A stretch of DNA of 64,000 nucleotides from Halobacteriales archaeon QS_4_69_34 (GTDB lineage: Archaea; Halobacteriota; Halobacteria; Halobacteriales; Halococcaceae): contig PXRN01000026.1 in NCBI GenBank assembly GCA_003021045.1, forward strand, positions 1 through 64,000, written 5' to 3'. Shown one piece after another: positions 34,389 to 42,998 of this stretch; the stretch's first letter is position 1; the number at the start of each line of letters is the position of its first letter. Position numbers and translations under genes: made by a program. The notes under the pieces were generated by a model. The model was given only the letters and a program-made list of their open reading frames with translations, did no database searches and was not told where the DNA came from.

Positions 34389-35225
34389 ATGTCGCTCGAC
34401 ATCGGGACGGCGCTGCGCGAGGGGACGGCGCGGACGTTCGGGCGGAACGGCCTGCTGTTGATCGGCGCGTTCGTCGCCGTCGGCGCCGCGAGCGCGGTCG
34501 TCACGGATACGGCCACCGCGGAGCTCACCGACACGCTGCTCGAATCCGCCCGTCTGCAGGTCGAACGGGGAGAGCTGACCGCCGAGGAAATCGAGCCGCT
34601 CGAAACCGCTATCGGAGAGCTCTCGTTCCCGTTCGCGCTGTCGGTCCCGCTCCCCGTCGCGATCGTGCTGTGGGCGGCCGTCGCCCTCCTCGCCGAGGCG
34701 GTCAGCATCGTCGCCGTCCGGGCGTTCGTCCGTGAGCCTGCCGACGCCCTATCCGGCAGCGTCGCCCGTCGGAACCTCCCGTGGGCGACAGCGAACGGCT
34801 TTCTCGGCGGGGTCGTCGTCGCCTTCGTCGTCGGCATCGGGCTGCTCTTTCTCGTCGTGCCCGGCCTGTTTTTCCTCGTCGCCTTCCTCTTTCTCCGCCA
34901 GGAGATCGCCGTCGAGGACAAGAACCTCGTTGACGCGATGGCCGACAGCTGGACGCTGACGAAGGGTCACCGGATCGAGCTGTTCGCGCTGTATCTCTTC
35001 GTGATCGTCGTGACGGCCGTCGCCTCGGCCGTGTTCGGCGCGATCGGCGGGGCCGTCGATCCGCTGGTCGGCACGGCCGTCGGGATCGCCGTCGGCGGCG
35101 TGGCGAGCGTGTTCACCGTCGCAGTCCTGACGCGAGCCTACGCTCAGCTCCGGACCGAGCGCGACACCGAACTCGAGTCCGGCGAGAACGACGACCCGTG
35201 GAACGACCCGCCGTCGGTTCCCTGA
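34389..35225 (+). CDS. Multi-pass membrane protein (DUF7847-like)
   Basis: 278 aa with hydrophobic segments near residues 21-38, 84-112, 138-169, 197-219 and 226-249. GTALREGTARTFGRNGLLLI at the start and FLRQEIAVEDKNLVDAMADS, then WTLTKGHRIELFALYLF, are typical of the haloarchaeal/DUF975-like membrane family in which an amphipathic RQEIAVED loop separates helices. Function unknown. A gatttaag box about 30 bases upstream supports the ATG. Confidence 0.75.
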   Translation: MSLDIGTALREGTARTFGRNGLLLIGAFVAVGAASAVVTDTATAELTDTLLESARLQVERGELTAEEIEPLETAIGELSFPFALSVPLPVAIVLWAAVALLAEAVSIVAVRAFVREPADALSGSVARRNLPWATANGFLGGVVVAFVVGIGLLFLVVPGLFFLVAFLFLRQEIAVEDKNLVDAMADSWTLTKGHRIELFALYLFVIVVTAVASAVFGAIGGAVDPLVGTAVGIAVGGVASVFTVAVLTRAYAQLRTERDTELESGENDDPWNDPPSVP

Positions 35226-35279
35226 AGCGACTCGCGTCCGGCCGCGGCCTTTTAACCGTGCGACGTCCTACTTCCGCTC

Positions 35280-35810
35280 ATGCCGGAACCGCGCGTACCC
35301 GGCGAGCGGGGCGCGGAGCTCGCGCTGGCCTGTGGCGAGACGGTCTCGATCCACGACCTCGACATGGGGATGCGCGAGCTCCGATGTCGGTGCGGCGAGC
35401 GCCACGCGCTCGTGATGGACGTCCACCCGCCCAGTCGGTTCGTCCCGGAGGCCCTCGTCGAAGTCCTCAGAGAGACCGTCGACACCACCACTGGCGACCC
35501 GTTCGACACGATGCATCTCATGGGCGTCGTCGTGGAGGAGTTCCCCGAACGGGTCGTCGCCGAGGACGTCGCCGAGGACGGGAGCGTGGGGTATGCGCTC
35601 GTGTGGGTCGCGGACTTCGACGCCCGCCGGCTCCACGAGGTGGTCGTCGAGCTGGTCGTCGAGCTGATGGAGCACGCCGTGAGCCACGCCGAGGACGCGG
35701 GGGCGGCCGAGGAGTTCGAGGCACAGATGTTCGACTTCGACGTCGCCGCGTTCGTCGACGCCTACCGCGCCGAGCGCGACTTCGAGGGCGAGACCGACCG
35801 CCCCGTCTGA
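35280..35810 (+). CDS. Conserved haloarchaeal protein (DUF5815-like)
   Basis: 176 aa acidic soluble protein. MPEPRVPGERGAELALACGE carries one Cys, and GMRELRCRCGERHALVMDVH a Cys pair plus His that could bind zinc. PFDTMHLMGVVVEEFPERVV, VGYALVWVADFDARRLHEVV and MFDFDVAAFVDAYRAERDFE are the other conserved-looking blocks. I recall it as DUF5815; function unknown. The ccttttaacc box about 28 bases upstream fits a leaderless start at ATG 35280. Confidence 0.75.
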   Translation: MPEPRVPGERGAELALACGETVSIHDLDMGMRELRCRCGERHALVMDVHPPSRFVPEALVEVLRETVDTTTGDPFDTMHLMGVVVEEFPERVVAEDVAEDGSVGYALVWVADFDARRLHEVVVELVVELMEHAVSHAEDAGAAEEFEAQMFDFDVAAFVDAYRAERDFEGETDRPV

Positions 35811-35913
35811 CACCGGTTCGATCGAAACCACCCGAGGGGAAGCGATTTTCCCGCGAGCGCCGTCATACGGCTGTCTGACGGCATCTTATGGTGGTGCGCC
35901 CCGTGGGAGACGT

Positions 35914-36183
35914 ATGCAGCTGCGCGAGACCGAGTTCGAGCGCGTCCGGAAGGTCCTCGCGGCGGCCGATCCCGGGGAGGGTCTGACGGCCCGGGAGATC
36001 CAGCAACGACTCGCCGAACACGGTGGCGCGCTCGACAGCTCCCACCGCGTCGCCACGGTACTGGGTCGGCGGGCCCGCCGCGGCGACGTCGAGGTGATCG
36101 AGGACCGGCCCTACCGGTACCGGCTCCGCTCGCCCCCGGGCGATGCCGACGCCGGCTCGGCCGGCCGCGCGACGCGAAGCTGA
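35914..36183 (+). CDS. Small winged-helix DNA-binding protein
   Basis: 89 aa. EFERVRKVLAAADPGEGLTA, REIQQRLAEHGGALDSSHRV, ATVLGRRARRGDVEVI and DRPYRYRL form a three-helix plus wing fold typical of small haloarchaeal transcription regulators. A basic, Gly/Ala-rich tail follows. No ligand domain, so it may be a partner-dependent or single-site regulator. No neighbour on the same strand suggests a target. Confidence 0.7.
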   Translation: MQLRETEFERVRKVLAAADPGEGLTAREIQQRLAEHGGALDSSHRVATVLGRRARRGDVEVIEDRPYRYRLRSPPGDADAGSAGRATRS

Positions 36184-36261
36184 GCGGGCGGTCGAGGCGT
36201 CGGGCGTGACGGTCGGCCGGCGCTGACCCGTCGGCAGCGTGAGTCACCGAGCGGACGTTCG

Positions 36262-37380
36262 TCAGGTGAACTCGATCCGTTCCTCGGTGGAATCGAGATG
36301 CACCGTGCCGCCGACCGGCAGCGGCACGTGGGGATCGGTGTGGCCGAAGTCGACGCCGAAGACGGCCGTCGCATTTCGGTTGTACTCGCGCAGCTGCGCG
36401 AGGACTGCCTCACGGAGCCGCTCTCGATAGGCCTCGAAGGCGACCTCCCGGTCGGCGGGCGGGGAGTGTGCCTTCGGTCGGCCGACCAGCATGCCGGCGA
36501 AGCGTTCGAGGAGCCCGCGCTCGCCCATCGATCGGAGGGTGTGGCCCACGTCGGCGGCGCGGGGCAGCTCCTCGGAGGTCTCGAGTGCGAGCACCGCGCC
36601 GTCGAGGGCCGCGGGATCGGGAAGGTAACGCGAGGTCTGGAGGTGCCAGTTCACGATCGCATAGCAACCACCCCAGACGCGGCCCGCGACTGACTCGGCG
36701 TCGCCGGTGTCCGTTCCGGTGGCTCCGTCCACACTACCCGCCCCGTCCGTCTCCTCTCGCCCGTCCGTCCTATCCGTCCCGTCCGCTCCGTCCACGCCCC
36801 GCCACCACGTCCAGCCGTCGTTCTCGTGCCACTCCCGGGGCTCTCGGGTGTCGAAGTCGTACCAGTCGTCGCTCCACTCCGCGCTCGGCTCGATCTCGCC
36901 GAGTCGGCTCTCGAAGAGCGCTCGTCGGAGGTGGCGCTCGGTGTAGGGGTGGATCTCGGGATCGAGGGCGAGGCTCGGCATCACCTGTACACCGTAGCTG
37001 ACGATGCCGCGGTTCCAGAGGAGGAGTCGCAGGTTGTCGTTGTCGCTGTACCCGTAGAAGCGGGTCGGATTCTCGCCGAGCACGTCGGCATCGACGTGTT
37101 TCAGGACGCGGAGCTGATCGTCGCCGCCGGTCGTCGCGACGATGCCCCGGATCCCGGGGTCTTCGAAGGCTTTCATCACGTCCGCGGCGCGCTCCTCTGG
37201 ATGGTCGCGCAGCCACTCGCGGTCGCGCCGTGCGGTGTCGAAGACGACCGGTTCGAGGTCGAAGACGTTCCGGAGGCGGCCGAGGCCGACGGCGAGTCGC
37301 TCGTCGTCGATGGACAGCGAAGGCGCGACGACGGCGATCCGGTCGCCCGGCGAGAGGGCGGGCGGGTGCGTGAGTGCCAT
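36262..37380 (-). CDS. S66-family LD-carboxypeptidase / MccF-like peptidase
   Basis: 372 aa. ALSPGDRIAVVAPSLSIDDE starts the domain; GIRGIVATTGGDDQLRVLKH and RFYGYSDNDNLRLLLWNRGI contain the nucleophile S112; AVLALETSEELPRAADVGHT gives the Glu and FGHTDPHVPLPVGGTVHLDS the His. S66 enzymes cut L,D bonds in murein peptides or deactivate microcin C (MccF). Archaea have no murein, so the substrate must be another acylated or D-amino-acid-linked compound. A Gly/Thr/Asp-rich insertion of about 35 residues (near 215-250) is likely a loop. Confidence 0.85.
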   Translation of the reverse strand: MALTHPPALSPGDRIAVVAPSLSIDDERLAVGLGRLRNVFDLEPVVFDTARRDREWLRDHPEERAADVMKAFEDPGIRGIVATTGGDDQLRVLKHVDADVLGENPTRFYGYSDNDNLRLLLWNRGIVSYGVQVMPSLALDPEIHPYTERHLRRALFESRLGEIEPSAEWSDDWYDFDTREPREWHENDGWTWWRGVDGADGTDRTDGREETDGAGSVDGATGTDTGDAESVAGRVWGGCYAIVNWHLQTSRYLPDPAALDGAVLALETSEELPRAADVGHTLRSMGERGLLERFAGMLVGRPKAHSPPADREVAFEAYRERLREAVLAQLREYNRNATAVFGVDFGHTDPHVPLPVGGTVHLDSTEERIEFT

Positions 37381-37529
37381 GTATCGGAGCGTGCCAGAGG
37401 AAGCATAGCTCTTGTCCCGTCGACACCGATCCGGAGTATCCCGGTCGAGCGACGCGCCCGGCCGAATGTGAGACGCGCCGGCAGAGCCGCCGTCCCCCGC
37501 TACGGCCCACCCGACCGTATCGGTCCGGC

Positions 37530-38333
37530 TCAGAGCCGGTCGAGCAGCGCCCGGACTTGCGGACGGAGCTCCTCGAAGGCCGCCCGGCGGCGCTCGGCGT
37601 CCGCGCTCGTCCGCCGGATGCGGTGCCCCTCCTCGAACTCGAAGACCGCCTCGGGATCGAGGTCTGCCTCCTCGACGGCCGCCTCGACCTTCTCGGCGTC
37701 GAGGCTCCGCACCGACTCGGGGTCGATCCCCGCCCCTTCGAGCGCCGCCGTGACCGTCTCCTCGTCGCGCAGCCGCGAGGTCGTGTAGGAGTAGCGACGG
37801 GCCGTCCCGAAGTCCGAGGCCACCTCGCGGTCGTCCTGGACCCGCTCTAACAGCGCGTCTCGGACTTGCACCCGGGCCGCGTCGGCCGATCCCTTGAGCT
37901 CCGAGAGCAGCGCGTAGAGGTTGACGAGCCGGAACGGGTCGAGCTCGCCGAGGGGTGTGTCGTAGCGCTCGACCAGTTCCGCGACCACCAGTGCGTCCTC
38001 GACGAACGAACGGTCGAGCTCGTTTACCGCGTCGGCCCCCGCCTCGCCCATCGTATCGGCCCCCGATTCGGCCCGCGCGTCGGAGTCGTTCTCGCTCCGG
38101 GCGGCCGCCTCGTCTGATGTGGTCGCCTCGCTCGCCGCGCCCGAGGCGTCCGCCCGGGACTGGCGGCGCTTCTCGGCCATCACGAAGTCGCGTGCGCCCC
38201 GGTATTCGAGCTGCTCCCACGAGTGGCGCTCGTCGTGGGTGCCGCTGACGTGGGCGGCGACCGAGCGGATCGCGTCCTCGTAGGCACAGCCCTCGGTCGG
38301 ACACTCGATCGGGTCGTACTCCGGCTCGTCCAT
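37530..38333 (-). CDS. Conserved protein with N-terminal zinc-finger-like motif
   Basis: 267 aa. IECPTEGCAYEDAIRSVAAH and VSGTHDERHSWEQL give a C-x4-C...H-x4-H arrangement like a C2H2 finger at residues 10-34. A disordered Ala/Ser/Asp-rich linker follows (about 60-105). The rest is helical (LNLYALLSELKGSADAARVQ, VRDALLERVQDDREVASDFG, AVEEADLDPEAVFEFEEGHR) and could be a dimer or DNA-contacting domain. I do not recognise a characterised family; it is haloarchaeal in style. Confidence 0.65.
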   Translation of the reverse strand: MDEPEYDPIECPTEGCAYEDAIRSVAAHVSGTHDERHSWEQLEYRGARDFVMAEKRRQSRADASGAASEATTSDEAAARSENDSDARAESGADTMGEAGADAVNELDRSFVEDALVVAELVERYDTPLGELDPFRLVNLYALLSELKGSADAARVQVRDALLERVQDDREVASDFGTARRYSYTTSRLRDEETVTAALEGAGIDPESVRSLDAEKVEAAVEEADLDPEAVFEFEEGHRIRRTSADAERRRAAFEELRPQVRALLDRL

Positions 38334-38520
38334 GCGCGAGCCATCCGGTGTGACGGCATAAATCGTTGCGTCGTCGTGGCCGCCGGTCCCCACCGGTGAC
38401 ACCGAGCAGCGCCGGCCGTCGCGGCTCCCGGGCCCAGCCAGTTCGCGTCGTGCCTCGTCTCGTTCGTGTTCGGTCAGCGCGTTCGAGCGCCGGCCTGCCG
38501 ATCGAGCCGTGTGCGGTCGG

Positions 38521-38862
38521 CTACTTGTGGTCGGCGTCGTCGAGCTCGCCGAGTTCGCGCTCCTCGTTGTACTCTTCGGGGCCGCCGGCCGCGCCGGTCA
38601 GCGCGCCGTACAGTCCCTCCCGGACCTCCTCGGCCGAGGAGTACTCCTCGTCGAGTCGATCGAAGGCACTGGCCACCGACTCGGTCTCGTTGGGGAGGTC
38701 GAGAGGCTGGTCGGCGTACTCGGTGGCGAGCTCCTCGCTCCGCACGGGGTACTTGCGCTCGCGGGCGTCGGTCTCGACCGCGTCGAGGATCGACTCGACG
38801 TGCTCGGTTCGCTCGCGTCGCCGCTTCTCGGCTCGGTCCTGGACGCGTTCGTCCTCGGGCAT
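38521..38862 (-). CDS. Conserved haloarchaeal protein (DUF5789-like)
   Basis: 113 aa, highly charged. MPEDERVQDRAEKRRRERTE, TDARERKYPVRSEELATEYA and LDLPNETESVASAFDRLDEE match a small haloarchaeal family that I recall as DUF5789. It appears to be two helical hairpins with an acidic tail; no Cys or membrane segment. Function unknown. Confidence 0.78.
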   Translation of the reverse strand: MPEDERVQDRAEKRRRERTEHVESILDAVETDARERKYPVRSEELATEYADQPLDLPNETESVASAFDRLDEEYSSAEEVREGLYGALTGAAGGPEEYNEERELGELDDADHK

Positions 38863-39054
38863 ACCTCCCTACACGAGGGGCCGACACAAAGGCGTGATGC
38901 CCGAACGTCTCAGCGCCGACGGCGCTCGCGAGCGCGGCACGGCTCCCCGTCGAGCTCCCGTCCCTCGCTTCCCGGCTCCGGTCGGGACCGTAGCCGCCTC
39001 GCTCCTCGGCGGAGAGACAGTCCGTCCGTTCGGGGAGACGTCGCGTCGAACGAG

Positions 39055-39128
39055 TCCGCCCTCCCCGAATTGAACGGGGGACAAGTCGATCTACAGTCGA
39101 CTGCTCTGCCAGACTGAGCTAAGGGCGG
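39055..39128 (-). tRNA. tRNA-Tyr (anticodon GUA)
   Basis: 74-nt tRNA on the minus strand. The acceptor strands are CCGCCCT (5' end at 39128) and AGGGCGG, with discriminator A at 39055. The D arm is GCTC-AGTCTGGCA-GAGC, the anticodon arm GTCGA-CTGTAGA-TCGAC gives GUA, and the T arm is CCCCG-TTCAATT-CGGGG. The C1-G72 pair is the archaeal tRNA-Tyr identity feature. The T loop has TTCAATT instead of the more common TTCAAAT. No CCA is encoded. Confidence 0.96.
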
Positions 39129-39284
39129 GCGGACGCAACTACGGCCGGCGCCGGACTTAACGGTTGTCTTCGAGTATCGGACTGTGCGACGACCGCCCGG
39201 GCCGTCCGACGGCCCGACGGACACGTGTCGGACACGCCGCGAACATTGAAATACCCCGGCTCCTAGTGGGAGACGACGGAGCCG

Positions 39285-39803
39285 ATGAGCAAGATCACGT
39301 TCCGCGCGGACGACGAGCTCATCGAGGGGCTCGAAGCGCTCGACGCCTCCAAGAGCGCAGCGATGCGCGAGGCCCTCCGGGCCTACCTCGACGCGCCGGC
39401 GCGGGACGCGGGCGGCAACGAGGGCGACAGCCTCGACACGCTCGTCGCCGAGCGCGTGGACGCGATCATCGACGAGCGCCTGGAGGCGTTTGCACGGCAG
39501 GAGCCCCAGGACGTCAACGTAAACATCACGCTGGACGGCGATTCCGTGGTGTCGTCGGACGCGAGCACACCAGAGCGTAAGACGCCATCGGAGGAGGCCG
39601 TCGAGGCGTCAGACGCGGCGCGTAAGACGTGTGGCCAGTGCGGCGAAAAGCTGGACTCTGACCACGTTTACTGCCCGAACTGCGGAGAGAAGGCGGCCCG
39701 ACGAGCGTTCTGTGACTGCGGCGACGAGCTCCGCTCGGACTGGGCGTTCTGCCCGGGCTGTGGCCGTCGCACCCCCGCTGCGGACGTTCTCGATCGCTCG
39801 TAA
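39285..39803 (+). CDS. cdrL: CdrL-type ribbon-helix-helix regulator with double zinc ribbon
   Basis: 172 aa. Residues 2-36 are a ribbon-helix-helix domain (SKITFRADDELIEGLEALDA, SKSAAMREALRAYL). After a coiled/acidic linker, two zinc-ribbon modules follow: C116-x2-C119...C130-x2-C133 (CGQCGEKLDSDHVYCPNCG) and C143-x-C145...C156-x2-C159 (CDCGDELRSDWAFCPGCG). Position before cdrS-ftsZ2 and this architecture match CdrL, reported in haloarchaea as a regulator of the cdrS-ftsZ2 operon. Two GTAAGACG motifs lie inside its coding sequence at 39577 and 39622. Confidence 0.87.
   Translation: MSKITFRADDELIEGLEALDASKSAAMREALRAYLDAPARDAGGNEGDSLDTLVAERVDAIIDERLEAFARQEPQDVNVNITLDGDSVVSSDASTPERKTPSEEAVEASDAARKTCGQCGEKLDSDHVYCPNCGEKAARRAFCDCGDELRSDWAFCPGCGRRTPAADVLDRS
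39577..39584 (+). promoter_or_regulatory. GTAAGACG motif within cdrL
   Basis: One of five sites sharing GTAAGAC (either strand) between 39577 and 39989; identical to half of the palindrome at 39915-39932. It may be an internal regulator-binding site or a codon coincidence. Confidence 0.35.
39622..39629 (+). promoter_or_regulatory. GTAAGACG motif within cdrL
   Basis: Second intragenic copy, 45 bases after the first, just before the zinc-ribbon codons. The spacing of about four helical turns would put both copies on one DNA face. Confidence 0.35.
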
Positions 39804-39861
39804 GTGCCGAAATATCGACATAGAGTGCCGTAAACGGCGTATTCACCCCGTTTGCAGTGTT

Positions 39862-39868
39862 GTCTTAC
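39862..39868 (-). promoter_or_regulatory. GTCTTAC half-site upstream of the cdrS TATA box
   Basis: GTCTTAC (reverse of GTAAGAC) lies about 16 bases before the TATA-like acttattaca at 39881-39890. Confidence 0.45.
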
Positions 39869-39882
39869 GGTAGCCACAACAC

Positions 39883-39889
39883 TTATTAC
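39883..39889 (+). promoter_or_regulatory. TATA box of cdrS-ftsZ2
   Basis: CTTATTAC-like box in the 217-base cdrL-cdrS gap. Transcription would start near 39912, just before the palindrome at 39915, leaving a leader of about 110 bases before cdrS. Confidence 0.5.
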
Positions 39890-39914
39890 ACCCGGGTCTA
39901 TTGCATACGGCTGC

Positions 39915-39932
39915 GTAAGACGATCGTCTTAC
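39915..39932. promoter_or_regulatory. Palindromic operator candidate of cdrS-ftsZ2
   Basis: GTAAGACGATCGTCTTAC is a perfect 18-bp inverted repeat about 26 bases after the TATA box, where a bound dimer would block RNA polymerase. Half-sites flank it at 39862 and 39982. Ribbon-helix-helix proteins bind such short palindromes as dimers of dimers, so CdrL or CdrS is the obvious candidate ligand. Confidence 0.65.
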
Positions 39933-39981
39933 AGACCGTCCCGACGGGGTCGAGACGACTCCCGTCGTGCGATTCGGGTGT

Positions 39982-39989
39982 GTAAGACG
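39982..39989 (+). promoter_or_regulatory. GTAAGACG half-site in the cdrS leader
   Basis: GTAAGACGATCG matches the left half of the palindrome plus three bases; an imperfect partner (cgtctcac) follows 13 bases later at 39999-40006. It lies 32-39 bases before the cdrS ATG. Confidence 0.45.
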
Positions 39990-40020
39990 ATCGCGGTCCG
40001 TCTCACGACGGGGGAGAACA

Positions 40021-40206
40021 ATGGAGCGTGTGACACTACGGATACCGAAACAGCAGATCGAGGAGGTCGAACGGATGGTCGAGTGCGGGGAGTACCCCAA
40101 TCGAAGCGAGGCGATCCGGGCGGCCGTCCGGGAGATGATCGCCGAGGAGGGCGAGCGCCACGAGGGGCGTGACCGCCCGCGGAAACGCCCGTGGGCGAGG
40201 GCCTGA
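40021..40206 (+). CDS. cdrS: CdrS, short ribbon-helix-helix regulator of ftsZ2
   Basis: 61 aa. [20 protein letters not shown] followed by [20 protein letters not shown] is a complete ribbon-helix-helix domain; the tail is short and basic. Its TGA stop is one base before the ftsZ2 ATG, so the two are co-transcribed and coupled. CdrS is known in haloarchaea to regulate ftsZ2 and cell division. ATG at 40021 gives the canonical start, although the frame is open further upstream. Confidence 0.92.
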   Translation: MERVTLRIPKQQIEEVERMVECGEYPNRSEAIRAAVREMIAEEGERHEGRDRPRKRPWARA

Positions 40207-40207
40207 G

Positions 40208-41353
40208 ATGCAGGACATCGTCGAGTCGGCGCTCGAACACGCCGAACAGGAGCAGAAAGCCCGCGACGAGGCCGACGTCGAAGGCTTCGGCGACCCGCGG
40301 ATCGTGGTCGTCGGCTGTGGCGGTGCGGGGAACAACACCGTCAACCGCCTCTATAACATCGGCGTCGCGGGCGCTGACACGGTGGCGATCAACACCGACC
40401 GCCAGCATCTGGAGATGGTCCGGGCCGACACCAAGATACTGGTTGGCAAGAGCCTCACCCGGGGACTCGGCGCGGGCGGCGACCCCGATATGGGCGAGCG
40501 CGCAACCGAGATGGCCCGGGGCACCATCGGCGAGGTGCTCGAAGACGCCGACCTCGTGTTCGTCACCGCGGGCATGGGCGGCGGTACCGGGACCGGCGCG
40601 GCCCCGGTCGTCGCCCGCCTCGCCGCGGAGGAAGGCGCGATCGTCGTCGGGATGGTCTCGACGCCCTTCAACGTCGAGCGCGCCCGCACCGTGAAAGCCG
40701 AGGAGGGTCTCGAGGACCTCCGCGGGGCGGCCGACTCGATCATCGTCCTCGACAACAACCGCCTGCTCGATTACGTGCCCAACCTCCCGATCGGGAAGGC
40801 GTTCTCGGTGATGGATCAGATCATCGCCGAGACGGTAAAGGGGATCGCCGAGACGATCACCCAGCCCTCGCTGATCAACCTCGACTACGCCGACATGACC
40901 TCCATCATGGACTCGGGCGGCGTCGCGGTGATGCTGGTCGGCGAGACCCAGGACAAAAACAAGCGGGAGGTCGTCGACGACGCGATGAGCCACCCCCTGC
41001 TCGACGTCGACTACCGGGGAGCCTCGGGCGGACTCGTCCACATCACCGGCGGTCCGGACCTCACGCTGAAGGAGGCCGAGGGCATCGCCGAGGGCATCAC
41101 CGAGCGCCTCGACCCGAGCGCGAACGTCATCTGGGGTTCGCGCATCCGGGAGGCCTACAAAGGCAAGGTCCGCGTGATGGCGATCATGACCGGCGTCAAG
41201 AGCGCGCAGGTCCTCGGGCCGGGGAGCCAGCAGCAGGCCGATCGCTCCCGGCGCGCGATGGACGACGCGGCCCGCGCGAACGGCGGCGACCCTGCCGATG
41301 CGGACGGCGAGCGCGAGACCGGCCGGCGCGAGCAGCTCGACGTCATCCGCTGA
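40208..41353 (+). CDS. ftsZ2: Cell division protein FtsZ2
   Basis: 381 aa tubulin homolog. [20 protein letters not shown] starts the GTPase domain, the tubulin signature GGGTGTG is at residues 124-130 ([20 protein letters not shown]), and [20 protein letters not shown] is the T7 loop that completes the active site of the next subunit. GRGLGAG-type glycines ([13 protein letters not shown]) precede it. The about 25-residue N-terminal acidic extension and hydrophilic C-terminal tail are typical of haloarchaeal FtsZ2, which drives constriction after FtsZ1-dependent assembly. Confidence 0.95.
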   Translation: MQDIVESALEHAEQEQKARDEADVEGFGDPRIVVVGCGGAGNNTVNRLYNIGVAGADTVAINTDRQHLEMVRADTKILVGKSLTRGLGAGGDPDMGERATEMARGTIGEVLEDADLVFVTAGMGGGTGTGAAPVVARLAAEEGAIVVGMVSTPFNVERARTVKAEEGLEDLRGAADSIIVLDNNRLLDYVPNLPIGKAFSVMDQIIAETVKGIAETITQPSLINLDYADMTSIMDSGGVAVMLVGETQDKNKREVVDDAMSHPLLDVDYRGASGGLVHITGGPDLTLKEAEGIAEGITERLDPSANVIWGSRIREAYKGKVRVMAIMTGVKSAQVLGPGSQQQADRSRRAMDDAARANGGDPADADGERETGRREQLDVIR

Positions 41354-41571
41354 CGGTCGGCCCACTACCGACCCCGACCGGCACGCGGCTGCCGAGGCTT
41401 CGGTCGCCGACACGCCGGTCGTCGTGGTCCACCGCTGACGATTCGGCCCTCCACCCACGCCCGCCCATGGGAGACGGTCCCCGCCTCCCCCGTGGCTCGG
41501 ACGCGGACGACCTTCGAGCCGACGTGCCGGTCGAGGGAACGAGGGAGCCGGCAGCCGACTCGACTGGCCGT

Positions 41572-42636
41572 TCAGGCCGCGTGGACACTCTCGACCAGCT
41601 GGCAGGTCCGACAGGTCTCTCGAGTCGTCGCCGAGCCACACCGCTCGCACTCGCCGAGGTCCGAACCGCCGCCGCGGTAGCGCTCGGCGGCCATCGCCGC
41701 GAGCTCCTCGTAGCCCGCCATGATCGAGTGGCGCGTCCCCGGATGGTCGTCCTCCAAGCCGTAGAGCAGTTCCTGGATCTCGCCGCGGTAGGCCTCGCTG
41801 GCGTGGGGACACTCCGCGAAGTGGACGGGGAGGTCCGCGAGGTGGGCGTAGAGGGCGACCTCCCGTTCGGGAACGTCCCGGAGAGGCTTCGCGCGCGGGA
41901 CGAACGCCTCGCTCGCGTCCGCGTCCGGGGTGTCGCTCGCGGCGTTCGCGGGATCGCCCGTGACCTCGGAGGAGCCGCCCGTGGCGTCCGGGCTGGCGAC
42001 ATCGTCGGTTCGGTCGTCGGCTCCGCGCTCCTCCAGCGGCCCGAGGCTCGCGTCGAAGTGCTTGGCGATCTGGGCGACGTCGCCCTCGAAGAGGTTCATC
42101 AGTGCGGTCTGTGCCTCGTCGTCGAGGTTGTGTCCCGTGAGGAGGAGGCCGGCGTCGAACTCCGCGGCGTAGCCGGCCAGCAGGTCCCGCCGGAAGACCC
42201 CGCAGTACGCACACGGGGCCATTCCCTCGGGATCGTCCTCGACCACCTCGTCCATCCGGAGGTCGAACTCCTCGGCGTAGGAGACGAGCTCGTGGCGGAT
42301 GCCGAGGTCGTCGGCGAGCTCGACGGCGGCCTCGGCGCTCGCGTCGCGGTAGCCCGCGATACCCTCGTGGACCGTGAGCGCGACCAGCTCGATCCGGGGG
42401 TCGTGCTCGAAAGTATCGTGGAGGACCGACGCGAGCACGGCGCTGTCCTTGCCCCCCGAGAGCCCGAGCAGCCACGTCGTCGGTTCCTCGGGGGTGGCGT
42501 CGCCGACGAGGCCGTCCTCCCGGACCCGCCGCCGGACCCGGCGCTCGACGGACCGCCGGAGGTGGCGCCCACAGAGGTGTGCGCCCGAGTACGCCGTGTG
42601 CACGACCGCCTCGCGGCCGCACTTGGTACAGTCCAT
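41572..42636 (-). CDS. ncsA: tRNA 2-thiolation protein NcsA (TtuA/Ncs6 family)
   Basis: 354 aa. The N-terminal zinc finger is CTKCGREAVVHTAYSGAHLC, the PP-loop LLGLSGGKDSAVLASVLHDT, the catalytic Cys/cluster segment APCAYCGVFRRDLLAGYAAE, and TGHNLDDEAQTALMNLFEGD the adenylation motif. The C-terminal zinc finger is ECERCGSATTRETCRTCQ. Together with the SAMP ubiquitin-like sulfur carrier it thiolates U34 of tRNA-Lys/Glu/Gln. A disordered Asp/Ala-rich insert (about residues 205-235) interrupts the domain. The gene stands alone on the minus strand. Confidence 0.92.
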   Translation of the reverse strand: MDCTKCGREAVVHTAYSGAHLCGRHLRRSVERRVRRRVREDGLVGDATPEEPTTWLLGLSGGKDSAVLASVLHDTFEHDPRIELVALTVHEGIAGYRDASAEAAVELADDLGIRHELVSYAEEFDLRMDEVVEDDPEGMAPCAYCGVFRRDLLAGYAAEFDAGLLLTGHNLDDEAQTALMNLFEGDVAQIAKHFDASLGPLEERGADDRTDDVASPDATGGSSEVTGDPANAASDTPDADASEAFVPRAKPLRDVPEREVALYAHLADLPVHFAECPHASEAYRGEIQELLYGLEDDHPGTRHSIMAGYEELAAMAAERYRGGGSDLGECERCGSATTRETCRTCQLVESVHAA

Positions 42637-42998
42637 CGCCCGCGATTGGCGGGCTCCGGTGTTGACGGTTTCGCTCGGAGTGGACGGTCGGAGTGGTCGG
42701 GGACGGACGACGCGCGGCGCGGAGCAGGGACGGTGTGGACAACGGAACAACGGACGGACCACGGGGCGGGCGAAGCGCCGACCACGAGCGCCGATGCATC
42801 CGGGAACCGCCCCGCTACCGCGCCGCCACCGCGACCGCGCCGACCGCACCGCGGCCACCACGCGCCCGTTACTGCGACTCCCATCCACACACCGATGGCG
42901 TCCGGAGCCGTCGCACCGTCGATCCGTCGGGCTCGGCTCCCGGTGTCGGGTTCCCGTCGAGTGAAACCGTTTTGGGTAGCGGTCGGCTACCGGCGATA
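42637..42998. other. Intergenic between divergent genes, 362 bases
   Basis: Upstream region of ncsA (minus) and the DUF7095-like gene (plus; ccgttttggg box near 42968-42977). The middle, 42690-42870, is GC-rich with many accgcgacc-type words and no convincing coding frame. Confidence 0.5.

Noticed and set aside
39929-42799. A very long minus-strand open frame opposite ftsZ2 and beyond
   Set aside because: It is a shadow produced by GC-rich codon bias of the plus-strand genes; the protein is Arg/Pro-rich without domain motifs.
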